Source: Hydractinia symbiolongicarpus (Eukaryota; Cnidaria; Hydrozoa; Anthoathecata; Hydractiniidae). Taken from it: 64,000 bases of DNA. The stretch spans positions 30,655,501 to 30,719,500 of the forward strand of contig NC_079878.1 of NCBI RefSeq assembly GCF_029227915.1, in the 5' to 3' direction. Under the pieces are notes generated by a model. That model saw only the letters and a program-made list of their open reading frames with translations. It had not been told where the DNA came from and did no database searches. The number at the start of each line of letters is the position of its first letter. Within the stretch, counting starts at the first letter, position 1. Shown one piece after another: positions 22,496 to 35,898 of this stretch. A program made the position numbers and the translations under genes.

Positions 22496-25400
22496 TGAAA
22501 AAAAAATTTAAAAAATCGTTCGGAAATGAGCTTACTCCCTGGGTACTTTCTTTGTATACTTTTGACTATACGGGCCGAGTCCGGGATTTACGGGAAATCG
22601 CGGGTTTTCGTTTGCCGGCGATTAAACATCTTTTATTCAGCGTCTCATCAAAAATGAAAACATTTTTGAAAACTACAAGTCTCATGCGTTTTAGTGGTGA
22701 AAAGATAATTTAAAAAATCGTTCTGGAAATGAGTTTACTCCCTGCGTATTTTCTTTGTATACTTTTGACTATGCGGGCCGAGTCCGGGATTAACGGGAAA
22801 TCGCGGGTTTTCGTTTGCCGGCGATTAACTTCTTTTATTCCGCGTTTCATCAAAAATGAAAACATTTTTGAAATCTGCAAGTCTCATGCGTTTTAGTGGT
22901 GAAAAGATAATTTAAAAAATCGTTCGGGAAATGTGTTTACTCCCTGGGTATTTTCTTTGTATACTTTTGACTATACGGGCCGCGTCCAGGATTTACGGGA
23001 ATTCGCGGGTTTTCGTTTGCCGGCGATTAAACTTCTTTTATTCAGAGTCTCATCAAAAATGAAAACATTTTTGAAAACTACAAGTCTCATGCGTTTTAGT
23101 GGTGAAAAGATAATTTAAAAAATCGTTCTGGAAATGAGTTTACTCGCAGGGTACTTTCTTTGTATACTTTTGACTATACGGGCCGAGTCCGGGATTTACG
23201 GGAAATCGCGGGTTTTCGTTTGCCGGCGATTAAACTTCTTTTATTCAGCGTCTCATCAAAAATGAAAACATTTTTGAAAACTACAAGTCTCATACGTTTT
23301 AGTGGTGAAAAAATAATTTAAAAAATCGTTCTGGAAATGAGTTTACTCCCTGCTTATTTTCTTTGTATACTTTTGACTATAAGGGCCGAGTCCGGGATTA
23401 ACGGGAAATCGCGGGTTTTCGTTTGCCGGCGATTAACTTCTTTTATTCCGCGTCTCATCAAAAATGAAAACATTTTTGAAAACTACAAGTCTCATGCGTT
23501 TTAGTGGTGAAAAGATAATTTAAAAAATCGTTCGGGAAATGTGTTTACTCCCTGGGTATTTTCTTTGTATACTTTTGACTATACGGGCCGAGTCCAGGAT
23601 TTACGGGAATTCGCGGGTTTTCGTTTGCCGGCGATTAAACTTCTTTTATTCAGAGTCTCATCAAAAATGAAAACATTTTTGAAAACTACAAGTCTCATGC
23701 GTTTTAGTGGTGAAAAGATAATTTAAAAAATCGTTCTGGAAATGAGTTTACTCGCAGGGTACTTTCTTTGTATACTTTTGACTATACGGGCCGAGTCCGG
23801 GATTTACGGGAAATCGCGGGTTTTCGTTTGCCGGCGATTAAACTTCTTTTATTCAGCGTCTCATCAAAAATGAAAACATTTTTGAAAACTACAAGTCTCA
23901 TACGTTTTAGTGGTGAAAAAATAATTTAAAAAATCGTTCTGGAAATGAGTTTACTCCCTGCGTATTTTCTTTGTATACTTTTGACTATAAGGGCCGAGTC
24001 CGGGATTAACGGGAAATCGCGGGTTTTCGTTTGCCGGCGATTAACTTCTTTTATTCCGCGTCTCATCAAAAATGAAAACATTTTTGAAAACTACAAGTCT
24101 CATGCGTTTTAGTGGTGAAAAGATAATTTAAAAAATCGTTCGGGAAATGTGTTTACTCCCTGGGTATTTTCTTTGTATACTTTTGACTATACGGGCCGAG
24201 TCCAGGATTTACGGGAATTCGCGGGTTTTCGTTTGCCGGCGATTAAACTTCTTTTATTCAGAGTCTCATCAAAAATGAAAACATTTTTGAAAACTACAAG
24301 TCTCATGCGTTTTAGTGGTGAAAAGATAATTTAAAAAATCGTTCTGGAAATGAGTTTACTCGCAGGGTACTTTCTTTGTATACTTTTGACTATACGGGCC
24401 GAGTCCGGGATTTACGGGAAATCGCGGGTTTTCGTTTGCCGGCGATTAACTTCTTTTATTCCACGTCTCATCAAAAATGAAAACATTCCTGAAAACTACA
24501 AGTCTCATGCGTTTTAGTGGTGAAAAAATAATTTAAAAAATCGTTCGGGAAATGTGTTTACCCCCTGGGTATTTTCTTTGTATACTTTTGACTATACGGG
24601 CCGAGTCCGGGATTTACGGGAAGTTGCGGGTTTTCGTTTGCCGGCGATTAAACTTCTTATATTCAGCGTCTCATCAAAAATAAAAACATTTTTGAAAACT
24701 ACAAGTCTCATGCGTTTTAGTGGTGAAAAAATAATTTAAAAAATCGTTCGGGAAATGAGTTTACTCACAGGGTACTTTCTTTGTATACATTCGACTATAC
24801 GGGCCAAGCCCGGGATTTACGGGAAATCGCGCGTTTTCGTTTCCCGGCGATTAAACGTCTTTCATTAAGCGTCTCATCAAAAATGAAAACATTCCTGAAA
24901 ACTACAAGTCTCATGCGTTTTAGTGGTGAAAAAAAAATTTAAAAAATCGTTCGGAAATGAGCTTACTCCCTGGGTACTTTCTTTGTATACTTTTGACTAT
25001 ACGGGCCGAGTCCGGGATTTACGGGAAATCGCGGGTTTTCGTTTGCCGGCGATTAAACATCTTTTATTCAGCGTCTCATCAAAAATGAAAACATTTTTGA
25101 AAACTACAAGTCTCATGCGTTTTAGTGGTGAAAAGATAATTTAAAAAACCGTTCTGGAAATGAGTTTACTCCCTGCGTATTTTCTTTGTATACTTTTGAC
25201 TATGCGGGCCGAGTCCGGGATTAACGGGAAATCGCGGGTTTTCGTTTGCCGGCGATTAACTTCTTTTATTCCGCGTCTCATCAAAAATGAAAACATTTTT
25301 GAAATCTGCAAGTCTCATGCGTTTTAGTGGTGAAAAGATAATTTAAAAAATCGTTCGGGAAATGTGTTTACTCCCTGGGTATTTTCTTTGTATACTTTTG

Positions 25401-25570
25401 ACTATACGGGCCGCGTCCAGGATTTACGGGAATTCGCGGGTTTTCGTTTGCCGGCGATTAAACTTCTTTTATTCAGAGTCTCATCAAAAATGAAAACATT
25501 TTTGAAAACTACAAGTCTCATGCGTTTTAGTGGTGAAAAGATGATTTAAAAAATCGTTCTGGAAATGAGT
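22123..25570 (+). repeat. 2,431-bp 12-mer offset within the large duplication
   Basis: The AGTTGCGGG, CGCGCGTTTTCG, GAAAAAAAAATTT/CGGAAATGAGC, ACTATGCGGGCC and CCGCGTCCAGG units from 22,123 recur from 24,554, an offset of 2,431 bp (12 units, five of them one base short). Similarity breaks near 23,140/25,571, where one copy has TCGCAGGG and the other TCCCTGCG. Between the copies, 23.1-24.5 kb holds a 608-bp trimer pair built on CCAGGATTTACGGGAATTC and ACTATAAGGGCC units. Confidence 0.8.
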
Positions 25571-28500
25571 TTACTCCCTGCGTATTTTCTTTGTATACTT
25601 TTGACTATACGGGCGGAGTCCGGGATTAACGGGAAATCGCGGGTTTTCGTTTGCCGGCGATTAACTTCTTTTATTCCGCGTCTCATCAAAAATGAAAACA
25701 TTTTTGAAAACTACAAGTCTCATGCGTTTTAGTGGTGAAAAGATAATTTAAAAAATCGTTCGGGAAATGTGTTTACTCCCTGGGTATGTTCTTTGTATAC
25801 TTTTGACTATACAGGCCGAGTCCAGGATTTACGGGAATTCGCGGGTTTTCGTTTGCCGGCGATTGAACTTCTTTTATTCAGAGTCTCATCAAAAATGAAA
25901 ACATTTTTGAAAACTACAAGTCTCATGCGTTTTAGTGGTGAAAAGATAATTTAAAAAATCGTTCTGGAAATGAGTTTACTCGCAGGGTACTTTCTTTGTA
26001 TACTTTTGACTATACGGGCCGAGTCCGGGATTTACGGGAAATCGCGGGTTTTCGTTTGCCGGCGATAAAACTTCTTTTATTCAGCGTCTCATCAAAAATG
26101 AAAACATTTTTGAAAACTACAAGTCTCATACGTTTTAGTGGTGAAAAAATAATTTAAAAAATCGTTCGGGAAATGAGTTTACTCCCTGAGTATTTTCTTT
26201 GTGTACTTTTGACTATACGGGCCGAGTCCGGGATTTACGGGAAATCGCGGGTTTTCGTTTGCCGGCGATTAAACTTCTTTTGTTCCGGGTCTCATCAAAA
26301 ATGAAAACATTTTTGAAAACTACAAGTCTCATGCGTTTTAGTGGTGAAAAGATAATATAAAAAATCGTTCTGGAAAGGAGTTTACTCACAGTGTACTTTC
26401 TTTGTATATACTCGACTATGCGAGCCAAGCACAGGATTTACGGGAAATTGCGGGTTTTCGTTTGCCGGCAATTAAACTTCTTTTATTCAGCGTCTCATCA
26501 AAAATGAAAACATTTTTGAAAACTACAAGTCTCATGCGTTTTTGTGGTGAAAAGATAATTTAAAAAATCGTTCTGGAAATGAGTTTACTCCCTGCGTATT
26601 TTCTTTGTATACTTTTGACTATAAGGGCCGAGTCCGGGATTAACGGGAAATCGCGGGTTTTCGTTTGCCGGCGATTAACTTCTTTTATTCCGCGTCTCAT
26701 CAAAAATGAAAACATTTTTGAAAACTACAAGTCTCATGCGTTTTAGTGGTGAAAAGATAATTTAAAAAATCGTTCGGGAAATATGTTTACTCCCTGGGTA
26801 TTTTCTTTGTATACTTTTGACTATACGGGCTGAGTCCAGGATTTACGGGAATTCGCGGGTTTTCGTTTGCCGGCGATTAAACTTCTTTTATTCAGAGTCT
26901 CATCAAAAATGAAAACATTTTTGAAAACTACAAGTCTCATGCGTTTTAGTGGTGAAAAGATAATTTAAAAAATCGTTCTGGAAATGAGTTTACTCGCAGG
27001 GTACTTTCTTTGTATACTTTTGACTATACGGGCCGAGTCCGGGATTTACGGAAAATCGCGGGTTTTCGTTTGCCGGCAATTAACTTCTTTTATTCCACGT
27101 CTCATCAAAAATGAAAACATTCCTGAAAACTACAAGTCTCATGCGTTTTAGTGGTGAAAAAATAATTTAAAAAATCGTTCGGGAAATGTGTTTACTCCCT
27201 GGGTATTTTCTTTGTATACTTTTGACTATACGGGCCGAGTCCGGGATTTACGGGAAGTTGCGGGTTTTCGTTTGCCGGCGATTAAACTTCTTTTGTTCCG
27301 GGTCTCATCAAAAATGAAAACATTTTTGAAAACTACAAGTCTCATGCGTTTTAGTGGTGAAAAGATAATATAAAAAATCGTTCTGGAAAGGAGTTTACTC
27401 ACAGGGTACTTTCTTTGTATATACTCAACTATACGAGCCAAGCACAGGATTTACGGGAAATTGCGGGTTTTCGTTTGCCGGCAATTAAACTTCTTTTATT
27501 CAGCGTCTCATCAAAAATGAAAACATTTTTGAAAACTACAAGTCTCATGCGTTTTTGTGGTGAAAAGATAATTTAAAAAATCGTTCTGGAAATGAGTTTA
27601 CTCCCTGCGTATTTTCTTTGTATACTTTTGACTATAAGGGCCGAGTCCGGGATTAACGGGAAATCGCGGGTTTTCGTTTGCCGGCGATTAACTTCTTTTA
27701 TTCCGCGTCTCATCAAAAATGAAAACATTTTTGAAAACTACAAGTCTCATGCGTTTTAGTGGTGAAAAGATAATTTAAAAAATCGTTCGGGAAATGTGTT
27801 TACTCCCTGGGTATTTTCTTTGTATACTTTTGACTATACGGGCCGAGTCCAGGATTTACGGGAATTCGCGGGTTTTCGTTTGCCGGCGATTAAACTTCTT
27901 TTATTCAGAGTCTCATCAAAAATGAAAACATTTTTGAAAACTACAAGTCTCATGCGTTTTAGTGGTGAAAAGATAATTTAAAAACTCGTTCTGGAAATGA
28001 GTTTACTCGCAGGGTACTTTCTTTGTATACTTTTGACTATACGGGCCGAGTCCGGGATTTACGGGAAATCGCGGGTTTTCGTTTGCCGGCGATTAACTTC
28101 TTTTATTCCACGTCTCATCAAAAATGAAAACATTCCTGAAAACTACAAGTCTCATGCGTTTTAGTGGTGAAAAAATAATTTAAAAAATCGTTCGGGAAAT
28201 GTGTTTACTCCCGGGGTATTTTCTTTGTATACTTTTGACTATACGGGCCGAGTCCGGGATTTACGGGAAGTTGCGGGTTTTCGTTTGCCGGCGATTAAAG
28301 TTCTTATATTCAGCGTCTCATCAAAAATAAAAACATTTTTGAAAACTACAAGTCTCATGCGTTTTAGTGGTGAAAAAATAATTTAAAAAATCGTTCGGGA
28401 AATGAGTTTACTCACAGGGTACTTTCTTTGTATACATTCGACTATACGGGCCAAGCCCGGGATTTACGGGAAATCGCGCGTTTTCGTTTCCCGGCGATTA

Positions 28501-28572
28501 AACTTCTTTCATTAAGCGTCTCATCAAAAATGAAAACATTCCTGAAAACTACAAGTCTCATGCGTTTTAGTG
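25557..28572 (+). repeat. About 3.0-kb segment copied at offset 6,077 bp
   Basis: Partner of 19,480-22,495. Small differences include GGGCGGAGTCC for GGGCCGAGTCC near 25,613, ACAGTGTAC near 26,389 and GGGCTGAGTCC near 26,828. At about 28,571 the tail GAAAAGATAATTT appears where the partner has GAAAAAAAAATTT, and the match moves to a different diagonal (offset 7,091). Confidence 0.85.
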
Positions 28573-30481
28573 GTGAAAAGATAATTTAAAAAATCGTTCT
28601 GGAAATGAGTTTACTCCCTGCGTATTTTCTTTGTATACTTTTGACTATAAGGGCCGAGTCCGGGATTAACGGGAAATCGCGGGTTTTCGTTTGCCGGCGA
28701 TTAACTTCTTTTATTCCGCGTCTCATCAAAAATGAAAACATTTTTGAAAACTACAAGTCTCATGCGTTTTAGTGGTGAAAAGATAATTTAAAAAATCGTT
28801 CGGGAAATGTGTTTACTCCCTGGGTATTTTCTTTGTATACTTTTGACTATACGGGCCGAGTCCAGGATTTACGGGAATTCGCGGGTTTTCGTTTGCCGGC
28901 GATTAAACTTCTTTTATTCAGAGTCTCATCAAAAATGAAAACATTTTTGAAAACTACAAGTCTCATGCGTTTTAGTGGTGAAAAGATAATTTAAAAACTC
29001 GTTCTGGAAATGAGTTTACTCGCAGGGTACTTTCTTTGTATACTTTTGACTATACGGGCCGAGTCCGGGATTTACGGGAAATCGCGGGTTTTCGTTTGCC
29101 GGCGATTAACTTCTTTTATTCCACGTCTCATCAAAAATGAAAACATTCCTGAAAACTACAAGTCTCATGCGTTTTAGTGGTGAAAAAATAATTTAAAAAA
29201 TCGTTCGGGAAATGTGTTTACTCCCTGGGTATTTTCTTTGTATACTTTTGACTATACGGGCCGAGTCCGGGATTTACGGGAAGTTGCGGGTTTTCGTTTG
29301 CCGGCGATTAAACTTCTTATATTCAGCGTCTCATCAAAAATAAAAACATTTTTGAAAACTACAAGTCTCATGCGTTTTAGTGGTGAAAAAATAATTTAAA
29401 AAATCGTTCGGGAAATGAGTTTACTCACAGGGTACTTTCTTTGTATACATTCGACTATACGGGCCAAGCCCGGGATTTACGGGAAATCGCGCGTTTTCGT
29501 TTCCCGGCGATTAAACTTCTTTCATTAAGCGTCTCATCAAAAATGAAAACATTCCTGAAAACTACAAGTCTCATGCGTTTTAGTGGTGAAAAAAAAATTT
29601 AAAAAATCGTTCGGAAATGAGCTTACTCTCTGGGTACTTTCTTTGTATACTTTTGACTATACGGGCCGAGTCCGGGATTTACGGGAAATCGCGGGTTTTC
29701 GTTTGCCGGCGATTAAACATCTTTTATTCAGCGTCTCATCAAAAATGAAAACATTTTTGAAAACTACAAGTCTCATGCGTTTTAGTGGTGAAAAGATAAT
29801 TTAAAAAATCGTTCTGGAAATGAGTTTACTCCCTGCGTATTTTCTTTGTATACTTTTGACTATGCGGGCCGAGTCCGGGATTAACGGGAAATCGCGGGTT
29901 TTCGTTTGCCGGCGATTAACTTCTTTTATTCCGCGTTTCATCAAAAATGAAAACATTTTTAAAATCTGCAAGTCTCATGCGTTTTAGTGGTGAAAAGATA
30001 ATTTAAAAAATCGTTCGGGAAATGTGTTTACTCCCTGGGTATTTTCTTTGTATACTTTTGACTATACGGGCCGCGTCCAGGATTTACGGGAATTCGCGGG
30101 TTTTCGTTTGCCGGCGATTAAACTTCTTTTATTCAGAGTCTCATCAAAAATGAAAACATTTTTGAAAACTACAAGTCTCATGCGTTTTAGTGGTGAAAAG
30201 ATAATTTAAAAAATCGTTCTGGAAATGAGTTTACTCGCAGGGTACTTTCTTTGTATACTTTTGACTATACGGGCCGAGTCCGGGATTTACGGGAAATCGC
30301 GGGTTTTCGTTTGCCGGCGATTAAACTTCTTTTATTCAGCGTCTCATCAAAAATGAAAACATTTTTGAAAACTACAAGTCTCATACGTTTTAGTGGTGAA
30401 AAAATAATTTAAAAAATCGTTCTGGAAATGAGTTTACTCCCTGCGTATTTTCTTTGTATACTTTTGACTATAAGGGCCGAG
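28571..30481 (+). repeat. About 1.9-kb segment matching 21.48-23.39 kb at offset 7,091 bp
   Basis: The ACTATAAGGGCC unit, CCAGGATTTACGGGAATTC unit, AAACTCGTTCTGG junction, TTCCACGTCTC unit, AGTTGCGGG unit, CGCGCGTTTTCG unit, the A-rich CGGAAATGAGC unit and ACTATGCGGGCC unit follow in the same order as from 21,480. The shift from offset 6,077 to 7,091 is 1,014 bp, five units. The match ends near 30,481, where ATAAGGGCCGAGTCC joins AGGATTTACGG instead of GGGATTAACGG. Confidence 0.82.
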
Positions 30482-31630
30482 TCCAGGATTTACGGGAATT
30501 CGCGGGTTTTCGTTTGCCGGCGATTAAACTTCTTTTATTCAGAGTCTCATCAAAAATGAAAACATTTTTGAAAACTACAAGTCTCATGCGTTTTAGTGGT
30601 GAAAAGATAATTTAAAAAATCGTTCTGGAAATGAGTTTACTCGCAGGGTACTTTCTTTGTATACTTTTGACTATACGGGCCGAGTCCGGGATTTACGGGA
30701 AATCGCGGGTTTTCGTTTGCCGGCGATTAACTTCTTTTATTCCACGTCTCATCAAAAATGAAAACATTCCTGAAAACTACAAGTCTCATGCGTTTTAGTG
30801 GTGAAAAAATAATTTAAAAAATCGTTCGGGAAATGTGTTTACTCCCTGGGTATTTTCTTTGTGTACTTTTGACTATACGGGCCGAGTCCGGGATTTACGG
30901 GAAGTTGCGGGTTTTCGTTTGCCGGCGATTAAACTTCTTATATTCAGCGTCTCATCAAAAATAAAAACATTTTTGAAAACTACAAGTCTCATGCGTTTTA
31001 GTGGTGAAAAAATAATTTAAAAAATCGTTCGGAAATGAGCTTACTCCCTGGGTACTTTCTTTGTATACTTTTGACTATACGGGCCGAGTCCGGGATTTAC
31101 GGGAAATCGCGGGTTTTCGTTTGCCGGCGATTAAACATCTTTTATTCAGCGTCTCATCAAAAATGAAAACATTTTTGAAAACTACAAGTCTCATGCGTTT
31201 TAGTGGTGAAAAGATAATTTAAAAAACCGTTCTGGAAATGAGTTTACTCCCTGCGTATTTTCTTTGTATACTTTTGACTATGCGGGCCGAGTCCGGGATT
31301 AACGGGAAATCGCGGGTTTTCGTTTGCCGGCGATTAACTTCTTTTATTCCGCGTCTCATCAAAAATGAAAACATTTTTGAAATCTGCAAGTCTCATGCGT
31401 TTTAGTGGTGAAAAGATAATTTAAAAAATCGTTCGGGAAATGTGTTTACTCCCTGGGTATTTTCTTTGTATACTTTTGACTATACGGGCCGCGTCCAGGA
31501 TTTACGGGAATTCGCGGGTTTTCGTTTGCCGGCGATTAAACTTCTTTTATTCAGAGTCTCATCAAAAATGAAAACATTTTTGAAAACTACAAGTCTCATG
31601 CGTTTTAGTGGTGAAAAGATAATTTAAAAA
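30482..31630 (+). repeat. Units matching about 24.4-25.55 kb at offset 6,078 bp
   Basis: CGGAAATGAGCTTACTCCC near 31,030 and the rare junction AAAAAACCGTTCTGG near 31,227 match positions near 24,952 and 25,149. The CCGCGTCCAGG unit follows in both. The CATTCG/CGCGCG unit present in the earlier copy is missing here, because the AGTTGCGGG unit joins the CGGAAATGAGC unit directly; this is a one-unit loss. Confidence 0.75.
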
Positions 31631-34600
31631 ATCGTTCTGGAAATGAGTTTATTCGCAGGGTACTTTCTTTGTATACTTTTGACTATACGGGCCGAGTCCG
31701 GGATTTACGGGAAATCGCGGGTTTTCGTTTGCCGGCGATTAAACTTCTTTTATTCAGCGTCTCATCAAAAATGAAAACATTTTTGAAAACTACAAGTCTC
31801 ATACGTTTTAGTGGTGAAAAAATAATTTAAAAAATCGTTCGGGAAATGAGTTTACTCCCTGAGTATTTTCTTTGTGTACTTTTGACTATACGGGCCGAGT
31901 CCGGGATTTACGGGAAATCGCGGGTTTTCGTTTGCCGGCGATTAAACTTCTTTTGTTCCGGGTCTCATCAAAAATGACAAAATTTTTAAAAACTACAAGT
32001 CTCATGCGTTTTAGTGGTGAAAAGATAATTTAAAAAATCGTTCTGGAAATGAGTTTACTCGCAGGGTACTTTCTTTGTATACTTTTGAATATACGGGCCG
32101 AGTCCGGGATTTACGGGAAATCGCGGGTTTTCGTTTCCCGGCGATTAAACTTCTTTTATTCAGCGTCTCATCAAAAATGAAAACATTTTTGAAAACTACA
32201 AGTCTCATGCGTTTTAGTGGTGAAAAGATAATTTAAAAAATCGTTCGGGAAATGTGTTTACTCCCTGGGTATTTTCTTTGTATACTTTTGACTATACGGA
32301 CCGGGTCCAGGATTTACGGGAATTCGCGGGTTTTCGTTTGCCGGCGATTAAACTTCTTTTATTCAGAGTCTCATCAAAAATGAAAACATTTTTGAAAACT
32401 ACAAGTCTCATGCGTTTTAGTGGTGATAAGATAATTTAAAAAATCGTTCTGGAAATGAGTTTTCTCGCAGGGTACTTTCTTTGTATACTTTTGACTATAC
32501 GGGCCGAGTCCGGGATTTACGGGAAATCGCAGGTTTTCGTTTGCCGGCGACTAAACTTCTTTTACTCAGCGTCTCATCAAAAATGAAAACATTTTTGAAA
32601 ACTACAAGTCTCATACGTTTTAGTGGTTAAAAAATAATTTAAAAAATCGTTGGGGAAATAAGTTTACTCCCTGAGTATTTTCTTTGTATAATTTTGACTA
32701 TACGGGCCGGGTCCAGGATTTACGGGAAATCGCGGGTTTTCGTTTGCCGGCGATTAAACTTCTTTTATTCAGAGTCTCATCAAAAATGAAAACATTTTTA
32801 AAAACTACAAGTCTCATGCGTTTTAGTGGTGAAAAGATAATTTAAAAAATCGTTCTGGAAATGAGTTTACTCGCAGGGTACTTTCTTTGTATACTTTTGA
32901 ATATACGGGCCGAGTCCGGGATTTACGGGAAATCGCGGGTTTTCGTTTCAAGGCGATTAAACTTCTTTTATTCAGCGTCTCATCAAAAATGAAAACATTT
33001 TTGAAAACTACAAGTCTCATACGTTTTAGTGGTTAAAAAATAATTTAAAAAATCGTTTGGGAAATGAGTTTACTCCCTGAGTATTTTCTTTGTGAACTTT
33101 TGACTATACGAGCCGAGTCCGGGATTTACGGGAAATCGCGGGTTTTTGTTTGCCGGCGATTAAACTTCTTTTATTCAGAGTCTCATCAAAAATGAAAACA
33201 TTTTTGAAAACTACAAGTCTCATGCGTTTTAGTGGTGAAAAGATAATTTAAAAAATCGTTCTGGAAATGAGTTTACTCGCAGGGTACTTTCTTTGTATAC
33301 TTTTGACTATACGGGCCGAGTCCGGGATTTACGGGAAATCGCGGGTTTTCGTTTGCCGGCGATTAAACTTCTTTTATTCAGCGTCTCATCAAAAATGAAA
33401 ACATTTTTGAAAACTACAAGTCTCATACGTTTTAGTGGTTAAAAAGTAATTTAAAAAATCGTTGGGGAAATGAGTTTACTCCCTGAGTATTTTCTTTGTG
33501 TACTTTTGACTATACGAGCCGAGTCCGGGATTTACGGGAAATCGCGGGTTTTCGTTTGCCGGCGAGTAAACTTCTTTTATTCCGCGTCTCATCAAAAATG
33601 AAAACATTTTTGAAAACTACAAGTCTCATGCGTTTTAGTGGTGAAAAGATAATATAAAAAATCGTTCTGGAAAGGAGTTTACTCACAGAGTACTTTCTTT
33701 GTATATACTCGACTATACGAGCCAAGCACGGGATTTACGGGAAATTACGGGTTTTCGTTTGCCGGCGATTAAACTTCTTTTATTCAGCGTCTCATCAAAA
33801 ATGAAAACATTTTTGAAAACTAAAAGTCTCATGCGTTTTATTGGTGAAAAAAAAATTTAAAAAATCGTTCGAGAAATGAGTTTACTCACAGGGTACTCTC
33901 TTTGTATACATTCGACTATACGGGCCAAACCCGGGATTTACGGGAAATCGCGGGTTTTCGTTTGCCGGCGATTAAACTTCTTTCATTAGGCGTCTCATCA
34001 AAAATGAAAACATTCCTGAAAACTGCAAGTCTCATGCGTTTTAGTGGTGAAAAAATAATTTAAAAAATCGTTCAGGAAATGAGTTTACTCCCTGGGTACT
34101 TTCTTTTTATACTTTTGACTATACGGGCCGAGTCCGCGATTTACGGGAAATCGCGGGTTTTCGTTTGCCGGCGATTAAACATCTTTTATTCAGCGTCTCA
34201 TCAAAAATGAAAACATTTTTGAAAACTACAAGTCTCATGCGTTTTAGTGGTGAAAAGATAATTTAAAAAATCGTTCTGGAAATGAGTTTACTCCCTGGGT
34301 ATTTTCTTTGTATACTTTTGACTATACGGGCCGAGTTTGGGATTTACGGGAATTCGCGGGTTTTCGTTTGCCGGCGATTAAACTTCTTTTATTCAGCGTC
34401 TCATCAAAAATGAAAACATTTTTGAAAACTACAAGTCTCGTGCGTTTTAGTGGTAAAAAGATAATTTAAAAAATCGTTCTGGAAATGAATTTACTCGCAG
34501 GGTACTTTCTTTGTATACTTTTGACTATACGGGCCGAGTCCGGGATTTACGGGAAATCGCGGGTTTTCGTTTGCCGGCGATTAAACTTCTTTTATTCAGC

Positions 34601-35400
34601 GTCTCATCAAAAATGAAAACATTTTTGAGAACTACAAGTCTCATATGTTTTAGTGGTGAAAAAATAATTTAAAAAATCGTTCGGGAAATGAGTTTACTCC
34701 CTGAGTATTTTCTTTGTGTACTTTTAACTATACGGGCCGAGTCCGGGATTTACGGGAAATCGCGGGTTTTCGTTTGCCGGCGATTAAACTTCTTTTATTC
34801 CGCGTCTCATCAAAAATGAAAACATTTTTGAAAACTACAAGTCTCATGCGTTTTAGTGGTGAAAAGATAATATAAAAAATCGTTCTGGAAAGGAGTTTAC
34901 TCACAGGGTACTTTCTTTGTATATACTCGACTATACGAGCCAAGCACGGGATTTACGGGAAATTGCGGGTTTTCGTTTGCCGGCGATTAAACTTCTTTTA
35001 TTCAGCGTCTCATCAAAAATGAAAACATTTTTGAAAACTACAAGTCTCATGCGTTTTAGTGGTGAAAAAATAATTTAAAAAATCGTTCGGGAAATGAGTT
35101 TACTCCCTGGGTACTTTCTTTGTATACTTTTGACTATACGGGCCGAGTCCGGGATTTACGGGAAATCGCGGGTTTTCGTTTGCCGGCGATTAAACATCTT
35201 TTATTCAGCGTCTCATCAAAAATGAAAACATTTTTGAAAACTACAAGTCTCATGCGTTTTAGTGGTGAAAAAATAATTTAAAAAATCGTTCGGGAAATGA
35301 GTTTACTCCCTGGGTACTTTCTTTGTATACTTTTGACTATACGGGCCGACTCCGGGATTTACGGGAAATCGCGGGTTCTCGTTTGCCGGCGATTAAACAT

Positions 35401-35412
35401 CTTTTTTTATTC
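35401..35412 (+). repeat. T-run expansion
   Basis: AACATCTTTTATTCAGCG is expanded to a seven-T run before ATTCAGCG. A related, longer run is found near 47,418 in the same unit context (GGGCCGACTCC before it, GAGTTTGGG after it), so the two share ancestry. Confidence 0.85.
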
Positions 35413-35827
35413 AGCGTCTCATCAAAAATGAAAACATTTTTGAAAACTACAAGTCTCATGCGTTTTAGTGGTGAAAAGATAATTTAAAAAATCGTTCTGG
35501 AAATGAGTTTACTCCCTAGGTATTTTCTTTGTATACTTTTGACTATACGGGCCGAGTTTGGGATTTACGGGAATTCGCGGGTTTTCGTTTGCCGGCGATT
35601 AAACTTCTTTTATTCAGCGTCTCATCAAAAATGAAAACATTTTTGAAAACTACAAGTCTCGTGCGTTTTAGTGGTAAAAAGATAATTTAAAAAATCGATC
35701 TGGAAATTAGTTTCCTCGCAGGGTACTTTCTTTGTATACTTTTGACTATACGGGCCGAGTCCGGGATTTACGGGAAATCGCGGGTTTTCGTTTGCCGGCG
35801 ATTAAACTTCTTTTATTCAGCGTCTCA

Positions 35828-35898
35828 TCAAAAATGAAAACATTCCTGAAAACTACAAAATCAATATCAAAAATGAAAACTTTTTTGAAAACTACAAG
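35828..35898 (+). repeat. 39-bp internal duplication, long unit 2 (diverged)
   Basis: TCAAAAATG starts at 35828 and again at 35867, 39 bp apart, giving a 242-bp unit. It differs from the other nine long units: the joining segment reads AAATCAATATCAAAAATG, the second arm is ACTTTTTTG, and the flanking segment is TTCTTTTATTCAGCG rather than AAACTTTTTTCATTAAGCG. Confidence 0.93.
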
